From: Phaseolus vulgaris
Taxonomy: Eukaryota; Streptophyta; Magnoliopsida; Fabales; Fabaceae
Direction of reading: 5' to 3'
NCBI RefSeq assembly: GCF_000499845.2
Contig: NC_023749.2
Location: 19,883,818-19,947,817 of the forward strand
Length of the DNA: 64,000 bases
Positions 10,751 to 22,522 of this stretch are shown piece after piece. Position 1 is the first letter of the stretch. The number at the start of each line of letters is the position of its first letter. The notes under the pieces are model-generated. The model was given only the letters and a program-made list of their open reading frames with translations, was not told where the DNA came from and did no database searches. The translations under genes and the position numbers were made by a program.

Positions 10751-12203
10751 AATGCCAGAGCAGACCTGCTTTGCCAAGCTGGCCAGCTCAGGCAAGGGGG
10801 GAAAACAGAGGACCGTCATTCAGGAGACCTTGAAGGTACCGCGAGCGTTCGTGTCAGTCAACCAGGTACTTCAAGTGTACAAATCGATGGAGCGTCTGGC
10901 GATCGGTCATCGTTCGCTGACTCAAGAGACGTTGAAAGAGGTGATGGAAGTGTGCGCTGTTAGGGAGCCCGACACGTGGATAACACCGTACCAGTTGTAC
11001 TTAGAAGATGTTGTACTCCCACTTGACCCGACAGAGGCAAAAAGAATAAAGAGGAGCTCGAGTAAGTTTACTTTGATCGATGGAAACCTGTTTAGATTTG
11101 GGTTTTCTCATCCTGTGCAGATCTGTGTGTATGGCGAGCAATGCACTAGACTTATGTCAGAGCTACACGAGGGGGTATGTGGAAGTCACGTAGGTGGTCG
11201 CGCTTTGGCAAGTAGGATCCTCCGCGCGGGGTACTACTGGCCAACGTTGAAGGAAGACTGCGTGAGGTATGTTCAACGTTGCAAACAGTGTCAACTTCAC
11301 GCAGATTGGCATAAGGCACCTCCCGAGGAGTTGAAGTCCATCCATAGCCCGTGGCCATTTCACACATGGGGAATCGACATCCTAGGACCTTTTCCCCTGG
11401 CGATAAGGCAGATGAAGTTCCTCATCGTGGCCATCGAGTATTTCACCAAGTGGGTGGAGGCAGAACCAGTCGCGCACATCACCGCACAGAAAGTCGAGGA
11501 CTTTGTTTGGAAGAACATTGTCTGTCGTTTCGGAGTACCCAAGAGGCTGGTCTCCGACAATGGCACCCAGTTCACAAGTCATCAGCTAAGGAAGATGTGC
11601 GAGGAGTTAAAGATACAACAGGTTTTCGCCTCGGTGGAACACCCACAAACCAATGGGCAGGTGGAGTCAGCCAACCGAGTACTGCTCAGGGGGCTGAAGC
11701 GAAGACTAGAGAAAGCTAAAGGAAAATGGGCAGAGGAGGTCCCCAGAATCGTATGGTCCTACCATACCACTCCACAGTCCAGCACCCATGAGACACACTT
11801 TAGCCTTGTCTACGGGACAGATGCCATGATTCCCGTGGAGATACAGGAGAGCTCCCCCAGGTTTTTGAATTTCATTGCCGAAGAATCCAACGAAGAGCGA
11901 AAGGTGAATCTCGACCTACTGGACGAAGTGCGAGAAGAAGCCAGAGTTAGTGCTGAAGCCGTCAAGAGAAGAGTAGAACGGAGGCACAACTCCAAGGTGA
12001 GGCTCAGGCGCTTCCAGGAAGGTGATCTGGTGATGAGAAAGGCGCATCAGAATGAGATGGAAAACAAGTTGTCTCCAAAGTGGACAGGTCCATACAGAGT
12101 GGTTGAGGCATTGGAGAATGGAGCTTATCGGCTGGAAACTCTGGAGGGAGGAGCAATCCCCAGAACGTGGAACGCTACCCACTTGAAATTTTATTTCAGT
12201 TGA
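10751..12203 (+). pseudogene. pol: Element A integrase
   Basis: A one-base insertion near 10772 moves the rest of pol into another frame. From about 10773 the frame shows the end of the second RNase H (KLASSGKGG), an HHCC zinc-binding domain (LHEGVCGSH near 11162, CKQC near 11283) and the DDE core. Catalytic residues lie in GIDILGPF (about 11371-11394), SDNGTQF (about 11552-11572) and QVESANR (about 11656-11676). A basic C-terminal domain ends KFYFS and stops at 12201-12203. This is the most complete integrase in the window, because C's copy is frameshifted before the catalytic glutamate. Confidence 0.9.
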
Positions 12204-12273
12204 GTTGTAAAGTAGTTGCGTTCTCGCGCTAAAGACACACTCAGTGTATATACTGAAAACAGTTGAACAGATA

Positions 12274-12322
12274 AGGGGGCACTCTTTTCCCTAAGAAGGG
12301 TTTTTAACGAGGCCACCCAATG
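12274..12322 (+). promoter_or_regulatory. Conserved post-pol motif, element A copy
   Basis: About 70 bp after the pol stop lies GGGGGCACTCTTTTCCCT, a short AAGGG-type complement, then AACGAGGCCACCC. Close relatives follow pol in E (24650-24700), F (30895-30944) and C (46931-46981, minus). TTCCCT can pair with AAGGG to make a small stem. The role is unknown. It could be an RNA 3'-processing or regulatory structure between convergent pol and antisense genes. Confidence 0.6.
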
Positions 12323-13229
12323 AAAAGATTATCAGCATATCAAGTGTGCGAGAGTTTTCAAGTTAAAATCCTCCTCGCCCCAGGTGCGAGTCCAGGTGAT
12401 CGGTTAGGCCTTATTCGCCCTAGGCGCGAGTATGGGCGCTAACCTAAGTCCTCCTCACCCCAGGCGTGAGTGCAGGAGACTAGGGTTCGAAAAGCCAGGG
12501 GTGCTAGTAAGACCAAGAGAGGGAAAGGAAGGATTTCGAAAAACGTCCTTACCCACTTGGCATATACCAATATTGGCCCAGTAAAGCTCTTAGTTTAAAT
12601 CCTTCTCACCCCAGGAGTGAGGAAGGGAAAGAACGACCCGATCCGCCCAAGGTTGATGACCTTGGGGAAGATAAGAGGGGCTATCGAGAAACACTCTTCT
12701 TCCCCCAAAACAAGGCATCACCTCTGACGATCGATGTCAAAGTCCTCTATGCACTTAGCGCTAGAGCGACACAGAAGCAAGGTGAAGACCGAAGAACGAT
12801 GACTGATGAGTTGTCGGTGGATATGCTAGTGCATAGTGCCTTGTCGGAGGAAGCTTTCCCAAACAAGTTCTTACACAACAAGCCGAAGCAGTAAGACTAT
12901 GCCTAGTCAGTCATCTAGTACGAAGTTATGCATAAGAACTGTTAAAGAAAAAGCTAAGGGGTTGTTAGTCGTGATCATGGTAGAGGCCAAGATCAAAGAG
13001 TACAGATCGCGCTAAACCTCAGCTAGTTAACAGTTAGTTGGGTGTAAAAAGAAAGATGAAGCTTAAGAAGATACGAGAGAAGAAACATATAGCTGAAGCA
13101 AGTATATATTCACACCAAGGTCTATACAAGTTTCAAGTAAAGGAATTGTGCAGAAATATGAAATTACAAGAAGAAAACTTAAGAAGGAGGAATGAGCTTG
13201 CCATCTACCACTTCGTGGTAGATGCTGAA
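12323..13229. repeat. Element A spacer between pol and antisense gene
   Basis: I see no gene here. At about 12360-12620 there are several imperfect copies of a CTC(A/G)CCCCAGG-(T/C)-G-(T/C)-GAG motif, spaced irregularly. The remainder (12640-13229) is unremarkable, purine-rich sequence. E, F and C have unrelated repeats in the same place. Confidence 0.6.
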
Positions 13230-15494
13230 CTACGAGTGGTCCACGTCAGGAAGAACGCAACGAATCTGCTCGAATGCCAACTCGAACCCATCAGCAAGGG
13301 CGTCAGCACCCACGTTCATAAGTTCGGCGTTGTCAGCTTCGAGCTTTTGCTTTGAAGTCTCCAAGGCGTTCTTCTCAATGGTGAGGGAAGCAATGGAAGA
13401 GGCAGCTTCTCCCAGTTTGCCCTTTGCTTCGGCAAGCTCGACCTTCACCGCAGAAAGCTCGCCCACTGCCTTCTCAAGTTTCTTCCCCCCTTCAGTGGCC
13501 TCCTCCTTGGTAGACTTGAGATCCCCCGCTAGTTGTGAGTTCAGTTGGCGTAGGGAGGAAGTCTCAACCTCCAAGTTGATTACCTTGCTCCTCAGCTCCA
13601 CCACTTCGCTGTCCAGAGCGTTGATAACTTGCCCCATCAAGATCTCAGTCTTGATGGTCTCTTGGACCTGCGATAGGTACTCTTTCCTGGACTTTTCCAC
13701 CATATCCCTCATCAGGTCTACGGAACCTTGGGCAGCCTCAAAGTCACTCTGCAGTGACTCCTTGTCGTGCTCAAGCTCCTTGATCCTCTTCTCCAGGACT
13801 AGTTGCTTGCGGTGCTGGGTGGAAAACTCTAGGGAAAGCACTATCTGCTTGGCCAAGTGCATGTCCACCTTCTGCCCACTCCACTCGAGAAGCTCCCGGC
13901 TGCGTACGAAATGTCGAACCAAGGCAATGACCCGACTGAAATTTTCATTGCTAGCGCCAGAGCTGCTTGGCTGCGAGCTGGCCTCACCACCTTCAGCAAT
14001 AGCAGCAGAGGTTGGCGGTGGTGGTGATGCAGGAAGTCTTGAGAAACCCCCCGAGTGGGCAGAATCACTCCCAGCAGGTGGAGTGGGTTGACCAATAGCT
14101 TGGCTCGCTGGGGGTGGAGGCGGAAGTGATGCTGGAGACAGAAGTTGAGGCGTCGGAGATGGTAGGCGCTGAGGGGAGGGAGAGGAAGCTGGTGCTGAGG
14201 CAGGTTGAGTAGGAGGAGGTGGGGGTGAACCCTCCTCGATCTGTACCACTTCAATTTCCCCAAGCCTAAGAGACGAAGCCCCCCCAACCTCTTGGTGTTT
14301 CCTCTTGCGATGTATGAGAGGAGAGCCAGAACTCTCCTCCTCAGTTGAGGGGGTAGGATCAGCAGCGACCGCCACAGTTGCGGGAAAGGCCTTTACTAGC
14401 CTTCTTCTCTTCTTCTCTGGCTCGGGGCCTTCAGCTGGCGCGACCGAGAGAGGGGGAGCTGCGATGGGCTCGGTGGTAGAGGAGGAAGAACCAGTCCCCT
14501 TGGCTCCCTTGGTCCGGGCAAGCTCCAGTAATGCCCTCCTCCTATCTTTCCCTGAAGTCATGTCTACATCAAGGGTAAAAAGAAGAGTTAGATGGCATAA
14601 TTATGCAAGTGGATAAAATGTTATGCAAGTATGCATGAGAGTGTGCAAGTATTCTAAGAGGTGCAAGAAGAAGAGCCTACCTATGTATTTATTCAGAGAC
14701 ACCACATCAAACTCGTGTTTGATGAGAAGGGCCGAGTTATATTTTTCCCCTAGGAGCAACCTACACAGCTTGCACTCGTAGGGAGCCATGGCTTCAAGGC
14801 CCTGGGGTTTCTTAAACTCGACTCCAGGAACCCAATAAAGGGGAAACCCCTCGAGCAGCGTTGGGCTTTGCTGGGTATCATGTAGAACCTGCCCTTCCAA
14901 TCTTTAAACGATTGCTGGTACAGGCCCAAGATCACTCGTCCAGCAACTCCATTCAGGCTGACCCAAGACCTATCCCCAGGGTTCTTCGCCTCGAAGAAAT
15001 GTAGGAAGACGTCTACTGAGGCGTTATGCCCAAAGTAGTTGCAGAGGATCTCGAATGCCCGTATGAAAGCCCAGGCATTCGGGTGGAGTTCGCAAGGGGC
15101 GACGTTCAGCTCCATCATAGGTGAAGAGCAAGCGCAACTTCAACCTTTTGAAGATGGCGGAGTATATGAAGGTGAAGGGCACCCCATTGGTAGCCCTATC
15201 GTCCATGCAGATTGGCATCCCTCGAGGAGGAATGCGTATACGAACGTTGAAATCGTTCTCCCTGTCGATGGCGCAGGAGGGCTCATCAAGGTCGTTGCTC
15301 AGAAGGGTCTTGAGGTGGCCTTTCGGTAGTTGAGTGGAAGTTTCGGCTAGCAATGCCAGGGGAGCCCAATCGTAGACCCTGGCGTAGTCCTGATAGGGAG
15401 CTGCATTAGGTGGAGGTGACGCTGGTGCACTTGCTGAAGGCTGTGCACCAGAGGATGAGGCAACGATGCGAGCAGTTTGCTTCAAGCGAGCCAT
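13230..15494 (-). pseudogene. Element A antisense gene: PF04195-type domain plus coiled coil
   Basis: Exon 1 starts at 15494 (MARLKQTARIVASSSGAQ). It shows VYDWAPLALLAE and TFIYSAIFKRLKLRL, then two frameshifts across the PF04195-like core (LHPNAWAFIRAFEIL, SVDVFLHFFEAKNPG, EGFPLYW), and ends SLNKYIG at 14681. An intron follows (14680-14564, GTAGGC...GATGTAG). Exon 2 (14563-13230) begins MTSGKDRRRALLELAR, with a long Pro/Ser-rich stretch and then heptad-rich coiled coil from about residue 220. It stops at 13230-13232, just before sequence still resembling the family's C-terminal VVDGK motif, so this is probably a premature stop. The gene converges on pol. Molecular role unknown. Confidence 0.8.
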
Positions 15495-16104
15495 TGCGAG
15501 ATAACTGCAATGCAGGAAAGCAAAAGGTCATATGAACGGAAGAAGAGGGAATGATGAATGGTTCAGTGAAAAACAGAGGAAGGGAAGAAGAAAGAAAGGT
15601 CCAGGCGAAGAAGAGGAAGAGGGAGAAGTAGAAAGCGAAGTGAGAAACGCAAAAAACCCTAGCGCGGGTTGAGAAGAAGAAAAACAGAGAAGTTGAATGC
15701 ATGGTAGTGAAAGAGATGAATGCAATCGGTGAAAAGAACCTAAATGGATCAAGGAAGAAGAAAAGTCATACCTTTGGATGATCGCGGAAGGTCTTGAGGT
15801 AGAAAGCTCGAAGAAAGTTGGGCGCGCAGAGAGGAGATTCGAAGCAAGTCTGAGAGTTGGAGTATTGAAGAAGATGATGAAACAGTGAAGGCGCGCGCCT
15901 ATTTGAATAAGGGAAGCATTAGCGACACTCCACGCTGACCATTGTTGCGTGCACGTGTCGCGAGATTAAGGGAGGAAGTCATAACGTCAAAAGGCAACAC
16001 ATGAGGTGGCACGTGATGTGGCCCCACTTGCCACGTGGACCGAGAGCGCGACCACTTATTCTCTTCGCTGAGAACGAGTTCACAGCTCGAGACTAGGGGG
16101 CCTG
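15495..16104. other. Leader of the antisense gene and polypurine tract of element A
   Basis: There is no reading frame I trust here. On the minus strand this is the promoter and leader side of the antisense gene. An intron with acceptor TTGCAG near 15500-15510 is likely, as in B and C. The last bases, 16090-16104 (GACTAGGGGGCCTG), are the polypurine tract that primes plus-strand synthesis at the 3' LTR. Confidence 0.6.
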
Positions 16105-17157
16105 TGATCCGGTCGGTCATCGGTAGTCGATGACGTCAGCAGCAAATAACCACGTGGACCACTCGCAGGGTGACACGTGGATCAGGTGGCAGAGAAATCA
16201 GGGATGAGATCACCCAGTACGGTGATCGGTGGTCAGTAACCGAGTGGCCACCGACAGATCAGTTCCAAGATAAACACCCGGGGGGAGAACGCGAGAAGCA
16301 ATAGAGCACCCATCAGTCATCGGATGCATGGTCATCGGGGTTTCGTGTTACACGCAGTTAAACTGGGACTGAGAGTCCCAGCGAGAGCGTTACGCATGGA
16401 CTTCGCATGATCGTATCTCAGAAAAAAAGAGGGGCTGCTCGCCGGAAGAATCGTGCACGAGAGTGGCCTGAGAGAGTTAGCAAACCAGTCAGTGATTGGT
16501 GACTCTCTTAACCCATTACGTGCATGACATCGTGAAGGGGAAATCGTGTATGCAGAGAGCAATGCTTGGTGAGTGTGCCTAGTCCAGCCACACCTGGCGT
16601 TCTCCTGGGAGTGTGCGATTCACCCAGATGGAAGAAACGCGCTAAGTTACTCCGCAAGGGAATAACTTAGGCGCACAAAGAGATGCGCTAGAGCCCTTCA
16701 GGTAGTGGCACGTGTACGGTTAGATGTGAGTTGCATGCCTCCACGTGTCACCATCTGAGAAGGGCGCGACCAAGATAAAGGTGCATTCCGCGTCTTGAAA
16801 GGTACACACAGAAAACACAGACACACGCGTCTTTACTGATTGTGGTACGTTTTCGGACAAGAGCGTAACGGAATTCTGACACACGCAGAGAACAGCGTAA
16901 CAGAATTCTGTTAGGCACAGACACAGAGAGAGAATCAAAAGGAGATTGAGTGAGATTATTTTTGTTGGTGATTCTGTGACCTAACTTGAGCGTCGGAGTG
17001 CAAACGGCCGCTAGAGGCGCCGTCTGTGTGTTTTGCAGGTTGCGTTTGAAGTTCCCGGAGAAGGTTCTAAGAGCATTCTTGCAGATAGCACAGTTGCATA
17101 GGTGGGGTAAGGAAGCGACAAAGCAATTCCTCCACGTTAGAGTTGGCGACAGGATCA
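16105..17157 (+). repeat. 3' LTR of element A
   Basis: A 1053-bp LTR, TGATCC...GGATCA, followed by AGGAT (17158-17162). The shared LTR block with a TTTTGCAG acceptor-like tract lies at 16983-17039. A diverged solo LTR of this family is at 31828-33000. Confidence 0.92.
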
Positions 17158-17599
17158 AGGATAAAGAAACTAAACTAAGTTTTTGGTCATCTTGGACCTT
17201 ATACATATGAAAATAATGGTCAACCTTAGTCTCCCATTCTAAATACACATTAGGATCATTATCACCATTAAAACTAGGGACTTGTCCACAAGAAATGTTG
17301 AACACTTGGTGATATCTTTGGTCACGGGTATAGCTCTCTTCATGAGAATGATGGTGATGCTTCCTTCTTCTATGTTCCTCTTCACGGCCTAAGGCATTTG
17401 AAGAACCTCTTGATGAAGGTCTATGTGAATGATGCCCATCATTGATAGAGTGAGATGGCCTAGCTTGTTGCACCTCCATCTTTTGCAATTTCTCTTCCAA
17501 ACGCCTAATGGAGCGTTGAGCTTCATGCAATTCACCAAGGACTGAAGCTTTGGAAGGAGAATGCTGCTTGTAGGATGCATCACTTGAAAATCCAGCCAT
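17158..17599 (-). pseudogene. gag: Gag of X, N-terminal part
   Basis: It starts at ATG 17599 (MAGFSSDASYK). A coiled-coil stretch (ELHEAQRSIRRLEEKLQKME) is followed by a His/Arg-rich segment (EEEHRRRKHHHHSHEES) and the start of the gag domain (VPSFNGDNDPNVYLEWETKV). At 17158 the frame meets the 3' LTR of element A. The gene resumes on the other side at 4679. The first 124 bp next to the LTR also occur at 6957-7080. Confidence 0.88.
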
Positions 17600-18824
17600 T
17601 TGCAAATAAAAAAACAGCAAACACACAAAATAGCAAACAAGTTAAGAAACAAAATTAGCAAAAACAGTGAGTGTTTCAAACAAAATGCCGAAGTGAATTT
17701 AGGCAGAAAAATTTAGGTCACTCTCAAAGAAATAATGTCCTTGCACCAATATGATCTTGAGGCCTTGGAATCCTCAAATGAAAGATGTCAAAGCAAGCAC
17801 ACCAATCTCAAAGCCAACCACCACAAAACCAATGAAGCAATAAAGACAAACAAGAAAAAGTATAAGCAAAGAAAGGCTAGAACAAAAGGAAAACTAAATG
17901 TTTGACAAACTCAAAGAGTAATGAACAAAAGACAAGCAAGAAAATTAAAGAACTCAATGAGAAAGTAGGCACACAAAAGAATACTTAAGGAAAAGCACTA
18001 GAGTAGATGAAGAAAACAAAAAATTAGCTACTGGAAATTTTTTTTTTATGCAAACTGTGCTTGATGTTCACTGATTTAACTGGAATGATATAGAGCGAAC
18101 TGGATTATGAAATTTAAACCACAGAAACTTAAAGATGTTAAATCAATAATGGCACTGGAATAACTTAAAAACAGTAAGCCAATTAATTGAAATAAATTTT
18201 TCAAAATCGCTGCCAGATTACTTACCGTATTCTTTTCGGCAGAATTGTACACTTTTGTTATTTTATTTATCATTTTTTGTGTACTTTTAATTTTTGGTTA
18301 ATTCTTTTTTCTACTCTTTTCTAACACTTTGAATAACACAAATCCAGAATTTCAGAATTTTCCAGTGAGTAAATCAATTGCAATAAGGAAAAACAGTAAG
18401 CACGTTTTCAGAAACAGAGGAATCCTAATAGGAATGAAAAACAGAATTATGAACTAGCAAAGACATAATGGAAAATGATGTATAGGAACTTGTATAGATC
18501 TAGAATACAAGCATGAACTCAAACTAAAACAGAAAATGCACAAAGGATCAATATCAAATTCAGAAAATTATATGACACTAAAGCAAGAAACAATCAAAAG
18601 CAATAAAAGTACTACTAGAAGTGATGACAATTATGGAAAAACAAGACTAAGACAAAACTTGTATGGATTCAAAAAGGAAAATACTCAAACATATGATAGG
18701 CACAAAAATTAAAACAGCAAGCAATACACAAATAAGCCTAAAACAGAACCTTAAATTGCAAGAAATTAAAAGAGCTCTTGAAATAAAGTGCTACACAACT
18801 CAACAATTAAACAAAAACACACCT
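17600..18824. other. Untranslated leader of X
   Basis: AT-rich 5' leader of X on the minus strand, between PBS and gag. I see no supported gene. The outer part, from 18541, is the first copy of the leader segment that recurs in the 918-bp array. Confidence 0.7.
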
Positions 18825-21800
18825 AAACTCTTGATACCACATGATGTGATTCCAATAGCAAAGAAGAGAATGATTCTTAACATTCTTAGGAATCAACTTG
18901 AGTTGGACAATTGTTAGGCACTTTTTCTTAGAATTGGATCAATGTTCTAAGTCAAGAACTCACCAAAACTGGCACCAAATCTGATGAGAATCAAATAAAG
19001 AAGGCTTTTATTAAGGGAGGAAGAGGACATCCACCCTCACGTTTGAAGTTCTTCCTTCTAGTATTCTCAAAATTAAAAGAAGACATAAAATAAAGTAAGG
19101 ATCAAGCCTAAAGCCAAAGAAGTCTACAAGCCGTCAAAGAATGGGCTTCAAATAAATATCTCTCTTTATAGTTTCTTTTATAAAATGTAGAATGTTTAAA
19201 TATATAGTTTTTAGGAAGGTGCTTAGAGGGAAACCTTAGATACCTCTTTTGTAAAAGCATCTTTAGGCATTAGTTTAGAATTTTCTAGATGGTGACTTTT
19301 CATGCTTCACTTTAGGTGCTAGAAGTGAGTAGCATGCAAGGGACTTTTGGTTAGCTTGTTTTGTAAGATTCATGACCAGCCCTTGCTCCTATAAAAGGAG
19401 GGCTTAGGTCCTTCATAATGCAGATTTGGAATTTGTAGTAAAGAAACAAGAAGGATGACAAAGGATCAATATCAAATTCAGAAAATTATATGACACTAAA
19501 GCAAGAAACAATCAGAAGCAATAAAAGTACTACTAGAAGTGATGACAATTATGGATAAACAAAACTAAGACAAAACTTGTATGGATTCAAAAAGGAAAAT
19601 ACTTAAACATATGATAGGCACAAAAATTAAAGCAGCAAGCAATACTCAAATAAGCCTAAAACAGAACCTTAAATTGCAAGAAATTAAAAGAGCTCTTGAA
19701 ATAAAGTGCTACACAACTCAACAATTAAATAAGAACACACCTAAACTCTTGATACCACATGATGTGATTCCAATAGCAAAGAAGAGAATGATTCTTGACA
19801 TTCTTAGGAATCAACTTGAGTTGGACAATTGTTAGGCACTTTTTCTTAGAATTGGATCAATGTTCTAAGTCAAGAACTCACCAAAACTGGCACCAAATCT
19901 GATGAGAATCAAATAAAGAAGGCTTTTATTAAGGGAGGAAGAGGACATCCACCCTCACGTTTGAAGTTCTTCCTTCTAGTATTCTCAAAATTAAAAGAAG
20001 ACATAAAATAAAGTAAGGATCAAGCCTAAAGCCAAAGAAGTCTACAAGCCGTCAAAGAATGGGCTTCAAATAAATATCTCTCTTTATAGTTTCTTTTATA
20101 AAATGTAGAATGTTTAAATATATAGTTTTTAGGAAGGTGCTTAGAGGGAAACCTTAGATACCTCTTTTGTAAAAGCATCTTTAGGCATTAGTTTAGAATT
20201 TTCTAGATGGTGACTTTTCATGCTTCACTTTAGGTGCTAGAAGTGAGTAGCATGCAAGGGACTTTTGGTTAGCTTGTTTTGTAAGATTCATGACCAGCCC
20301 TTGCTCCTATAAAAGGAGGGCTTAGGTCCTTCATAATGCAGATTTGGAATTTGTAGTAAAGAAACAAGAAGGATGACAAAGGATCAATATCAAATTCAGA
20401 AAATTATATGACACTAAAGCAAGAAACAATCAGAAGCAATAAAAGTACTACTAGAAGTGATGACAATTATGGACAAACAAAACTAAGACAAAACTTGTAT
20501 GGATTCAAAAAGGAAAATACTTAAACATATGATAGGCACAAAAATTAAAGCAGCAAGCAATACTCAAATAAGCCTAAAACAGAATCTTAAATTGCAAGAA
20601 ATTAAAAGAGCTCTTGAAATAAAGTGCTACACAACTCAACAATTAAATAAGAACACACCTAAACTCTTGATACCACATGATGTGATTCCAATAGCAAAGA
20701 AGAGAATGATTCTTGACATTCTTAGGAATCAACTTGAGTTGGACAATTGTTAGGCACTTTTTCTTAGAATTGGATCAATGTTCTAAGTCAAGAACTCACC
20801 AAAACTGGCACCAAATCTGATGAGAATCAAATAAAGAAGGCTTTTATTAAGGGAGGAAGAGGACATCCACCCTCACGTTTGAAGTTCTTCCTTCTAGTAT
20901 TCTCAAAATTAAAAGAAGACATAAAATAAAGTAAGGATCAAGCCTAAAGCCAAAGAAGTCTACAAGCCGTCAAAGAATGGGCTTCAAATAAATATCTCTC
21001 TTTATAGTTTCTTTTATAAAATGTAGAATGTTTAAATATATAGTTTTTAGGAAGGTGCTTAGAGGGAAACCTTAGATACCTCTTTTGTAAAAGCATCTTT
21101 AGGCATTAGTTTAGAATTTTCTAGAAGGTTACTCTTCATGCTTCACTTTAGGTGCTAGAAGTGAGTAGCATGCAAGGGACTTTTGGTTAGCTTGTTTTGT
21201 AAGATTCATGACCAGCCCTTGTTCCTATAAAAGGAGGGCTTAGGTCCTTCATAATGCAGATTTGGAATTTGTAGTAAAGAAACAAGAAGGATGACAAAGG
21301 ATCAATATCAAATTCAGAAAATTATATGACACTAAAGCAAGAAACAATCAAAAGCAATAAAAGTACTACTAGAAGTGATGACAATTATGGAAAAACAAGA
21401 CTAAGACAAAACTTGTATGGATTCAAAAAGGAAAATACTCAAACATATGATAGGCACAAAAATTAAAACAGCAAGCAATACTCAAATAAGCCTAAAACAG
21501 AACCTTAAATTGCAAGAAATTAAAAGAGCTCTTGAAATAAAGTGCTACACAACTCAACAATTAAACAAGAACACACGTAAACTCTTGATACCACATGATG
21601 TGATTCCAATAGCAAAGAAGAGAATGAATCTTGACATTCTTAGGAATCAACTTGAGTTGGAGAATTGTTAGGCACTTTTTCTTAGAATTGGATCAATGTT
21701 CTAAGTCAAGAACTCACCAAAACTAGCACCAAATCTGATGAGAATCAAATAAAGGAGGCTTTTATTAAGGGAGGAAGAGGACATCCACCCTCACATTTGA

Positions 21801-22522
21801 AGTTCTTCCTTCTAGTCTTCTCAAAATTAAAAGAAGACATAAAATAAAGTAAGGATCAAGCCTAAAGCCAAAGAAGTCTACAAGCCGTCAAAGAATGGGC
21901 TTCAAATAAATATCTCTCTTTATAGTTTCTTTTATAAAATGTAGAATGTTTAAATATATAGTTTTTAGGAAGGTGCTTAGAGGGAAACCTTAGATACCTC
22001 TTTTGTAAAAGCATCTTTAGGCATTAGTTTAGAATTTTCTAGAAGGTGACTCTTCATGCTTCACTTTAGGTGCTAGAAGTGTGTAGCATGCAAGGGACTT
22101 TTGGTTAGCTTGTTTTGTAAGATTCATGACCAGCCCTTGCTCCTATAAAAGGAGGGCTTAGGTCCTTCATAATGCAGATTTGGAATTTGTAGTAAAGAAA
22201 CAAGAAGGATGACAAAGGATCAATATCAAATTCAGAAAATTCTATGACACTAAAGCAAGAAACAATCAAAAGCAATAAAAGTACTAATAGAAATGATGAC
22301 AATTATGGAAAAACAAGACTAAGACAAAACTTGTATGGATTCAAAAAGGAAAATACTCAAACATATGATAGGCACAAAAATAAAACAGCAAGCAATACTC
22401 AAATAAGCCTAAAACAGAACCTTAAATTGCAAGAAATTAAAAGAGCTCTTGAAATAAAGTGCTACACAAATCAACAATTAAACAAGAACACACCTAAACT
22501 CTTGATACCACATGATGTGATT
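18541..22522. repeat. 918-bp tandem array, four units and a partial fifth
   Basis: Units start at 18541, 19459, 20377, 21295 and 22213, the last being about 310 bp. Each unit holds the X leader end, the X PBS, the X U5 end, the AAATC junction and the first 477 bp of the inserted plus-oriented LTR. The array therefore formed after the insertion. Units differ at only a few positions. The 84-residue frames at 18663, 19581, 20499 and 21417 are antisense to leader/PBS/U5 and recur only because of the duplication. Confidence 0.93.
18825..18839 (-). promoter_or_regulatory. Primer-binding site of X
   Basis: On the minus strand, two bases after the LTR end CATCA, the sequence is TGGTATCAAGAGTTT. The first eight bases equal the complement of the 3' end of plant initiator-methionine tRNA (TGGTATCAGAGC), with one extra A after that. 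Copies of this site recur in each unit of the array. Confidence 0.75.

Larger units (their letters stand above)
4680..17157 (+). mobile_element. Element A: Tat-lineage Ty3/gypsy retrotransposon inserted in X gag
   Basis: Both LTRs run TGATCC...GGATCA. The target duplication AGGAT is at 4675-4679 and 17158-17162. Order: 5' LTR (4680-6956, with a nested solo LTR), a misplaced 124-bp piece of host flank, 5'-truncated gag, protease, reverse transcriptase, RNase H, second RNase H, integrase, a repeat spacer, an antisense PF04195/coiled-coil gene, polypurine tract, 3' LTR. The primer-binding site and the gag N-terminus are missing. Gag-pol carries three in-frame stops and at least one frameshift, so the copy cannot move on its own. 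Confidence 0.9.

Noticed and set aside
12204..13229. An additional sense ORF after pol in element A
   Set aside because: Frames are short and interrupted, and the sequence is dominated by degenerate repeats that differ from the other elements.
18663..21671. Four near-identical 84-codon frames, which look like a repeated small gene
   Set aside because: They lie antisense to the leader, primer-binding site and U5 of element X and recur only because the DNA is in a 918-bp array. There is no independent evidence of coding.
18541..22522. CRISPR-like array
   Set aside because: Units are 918 bp, contiguous and without unique spacers, and the genome is a plant's.
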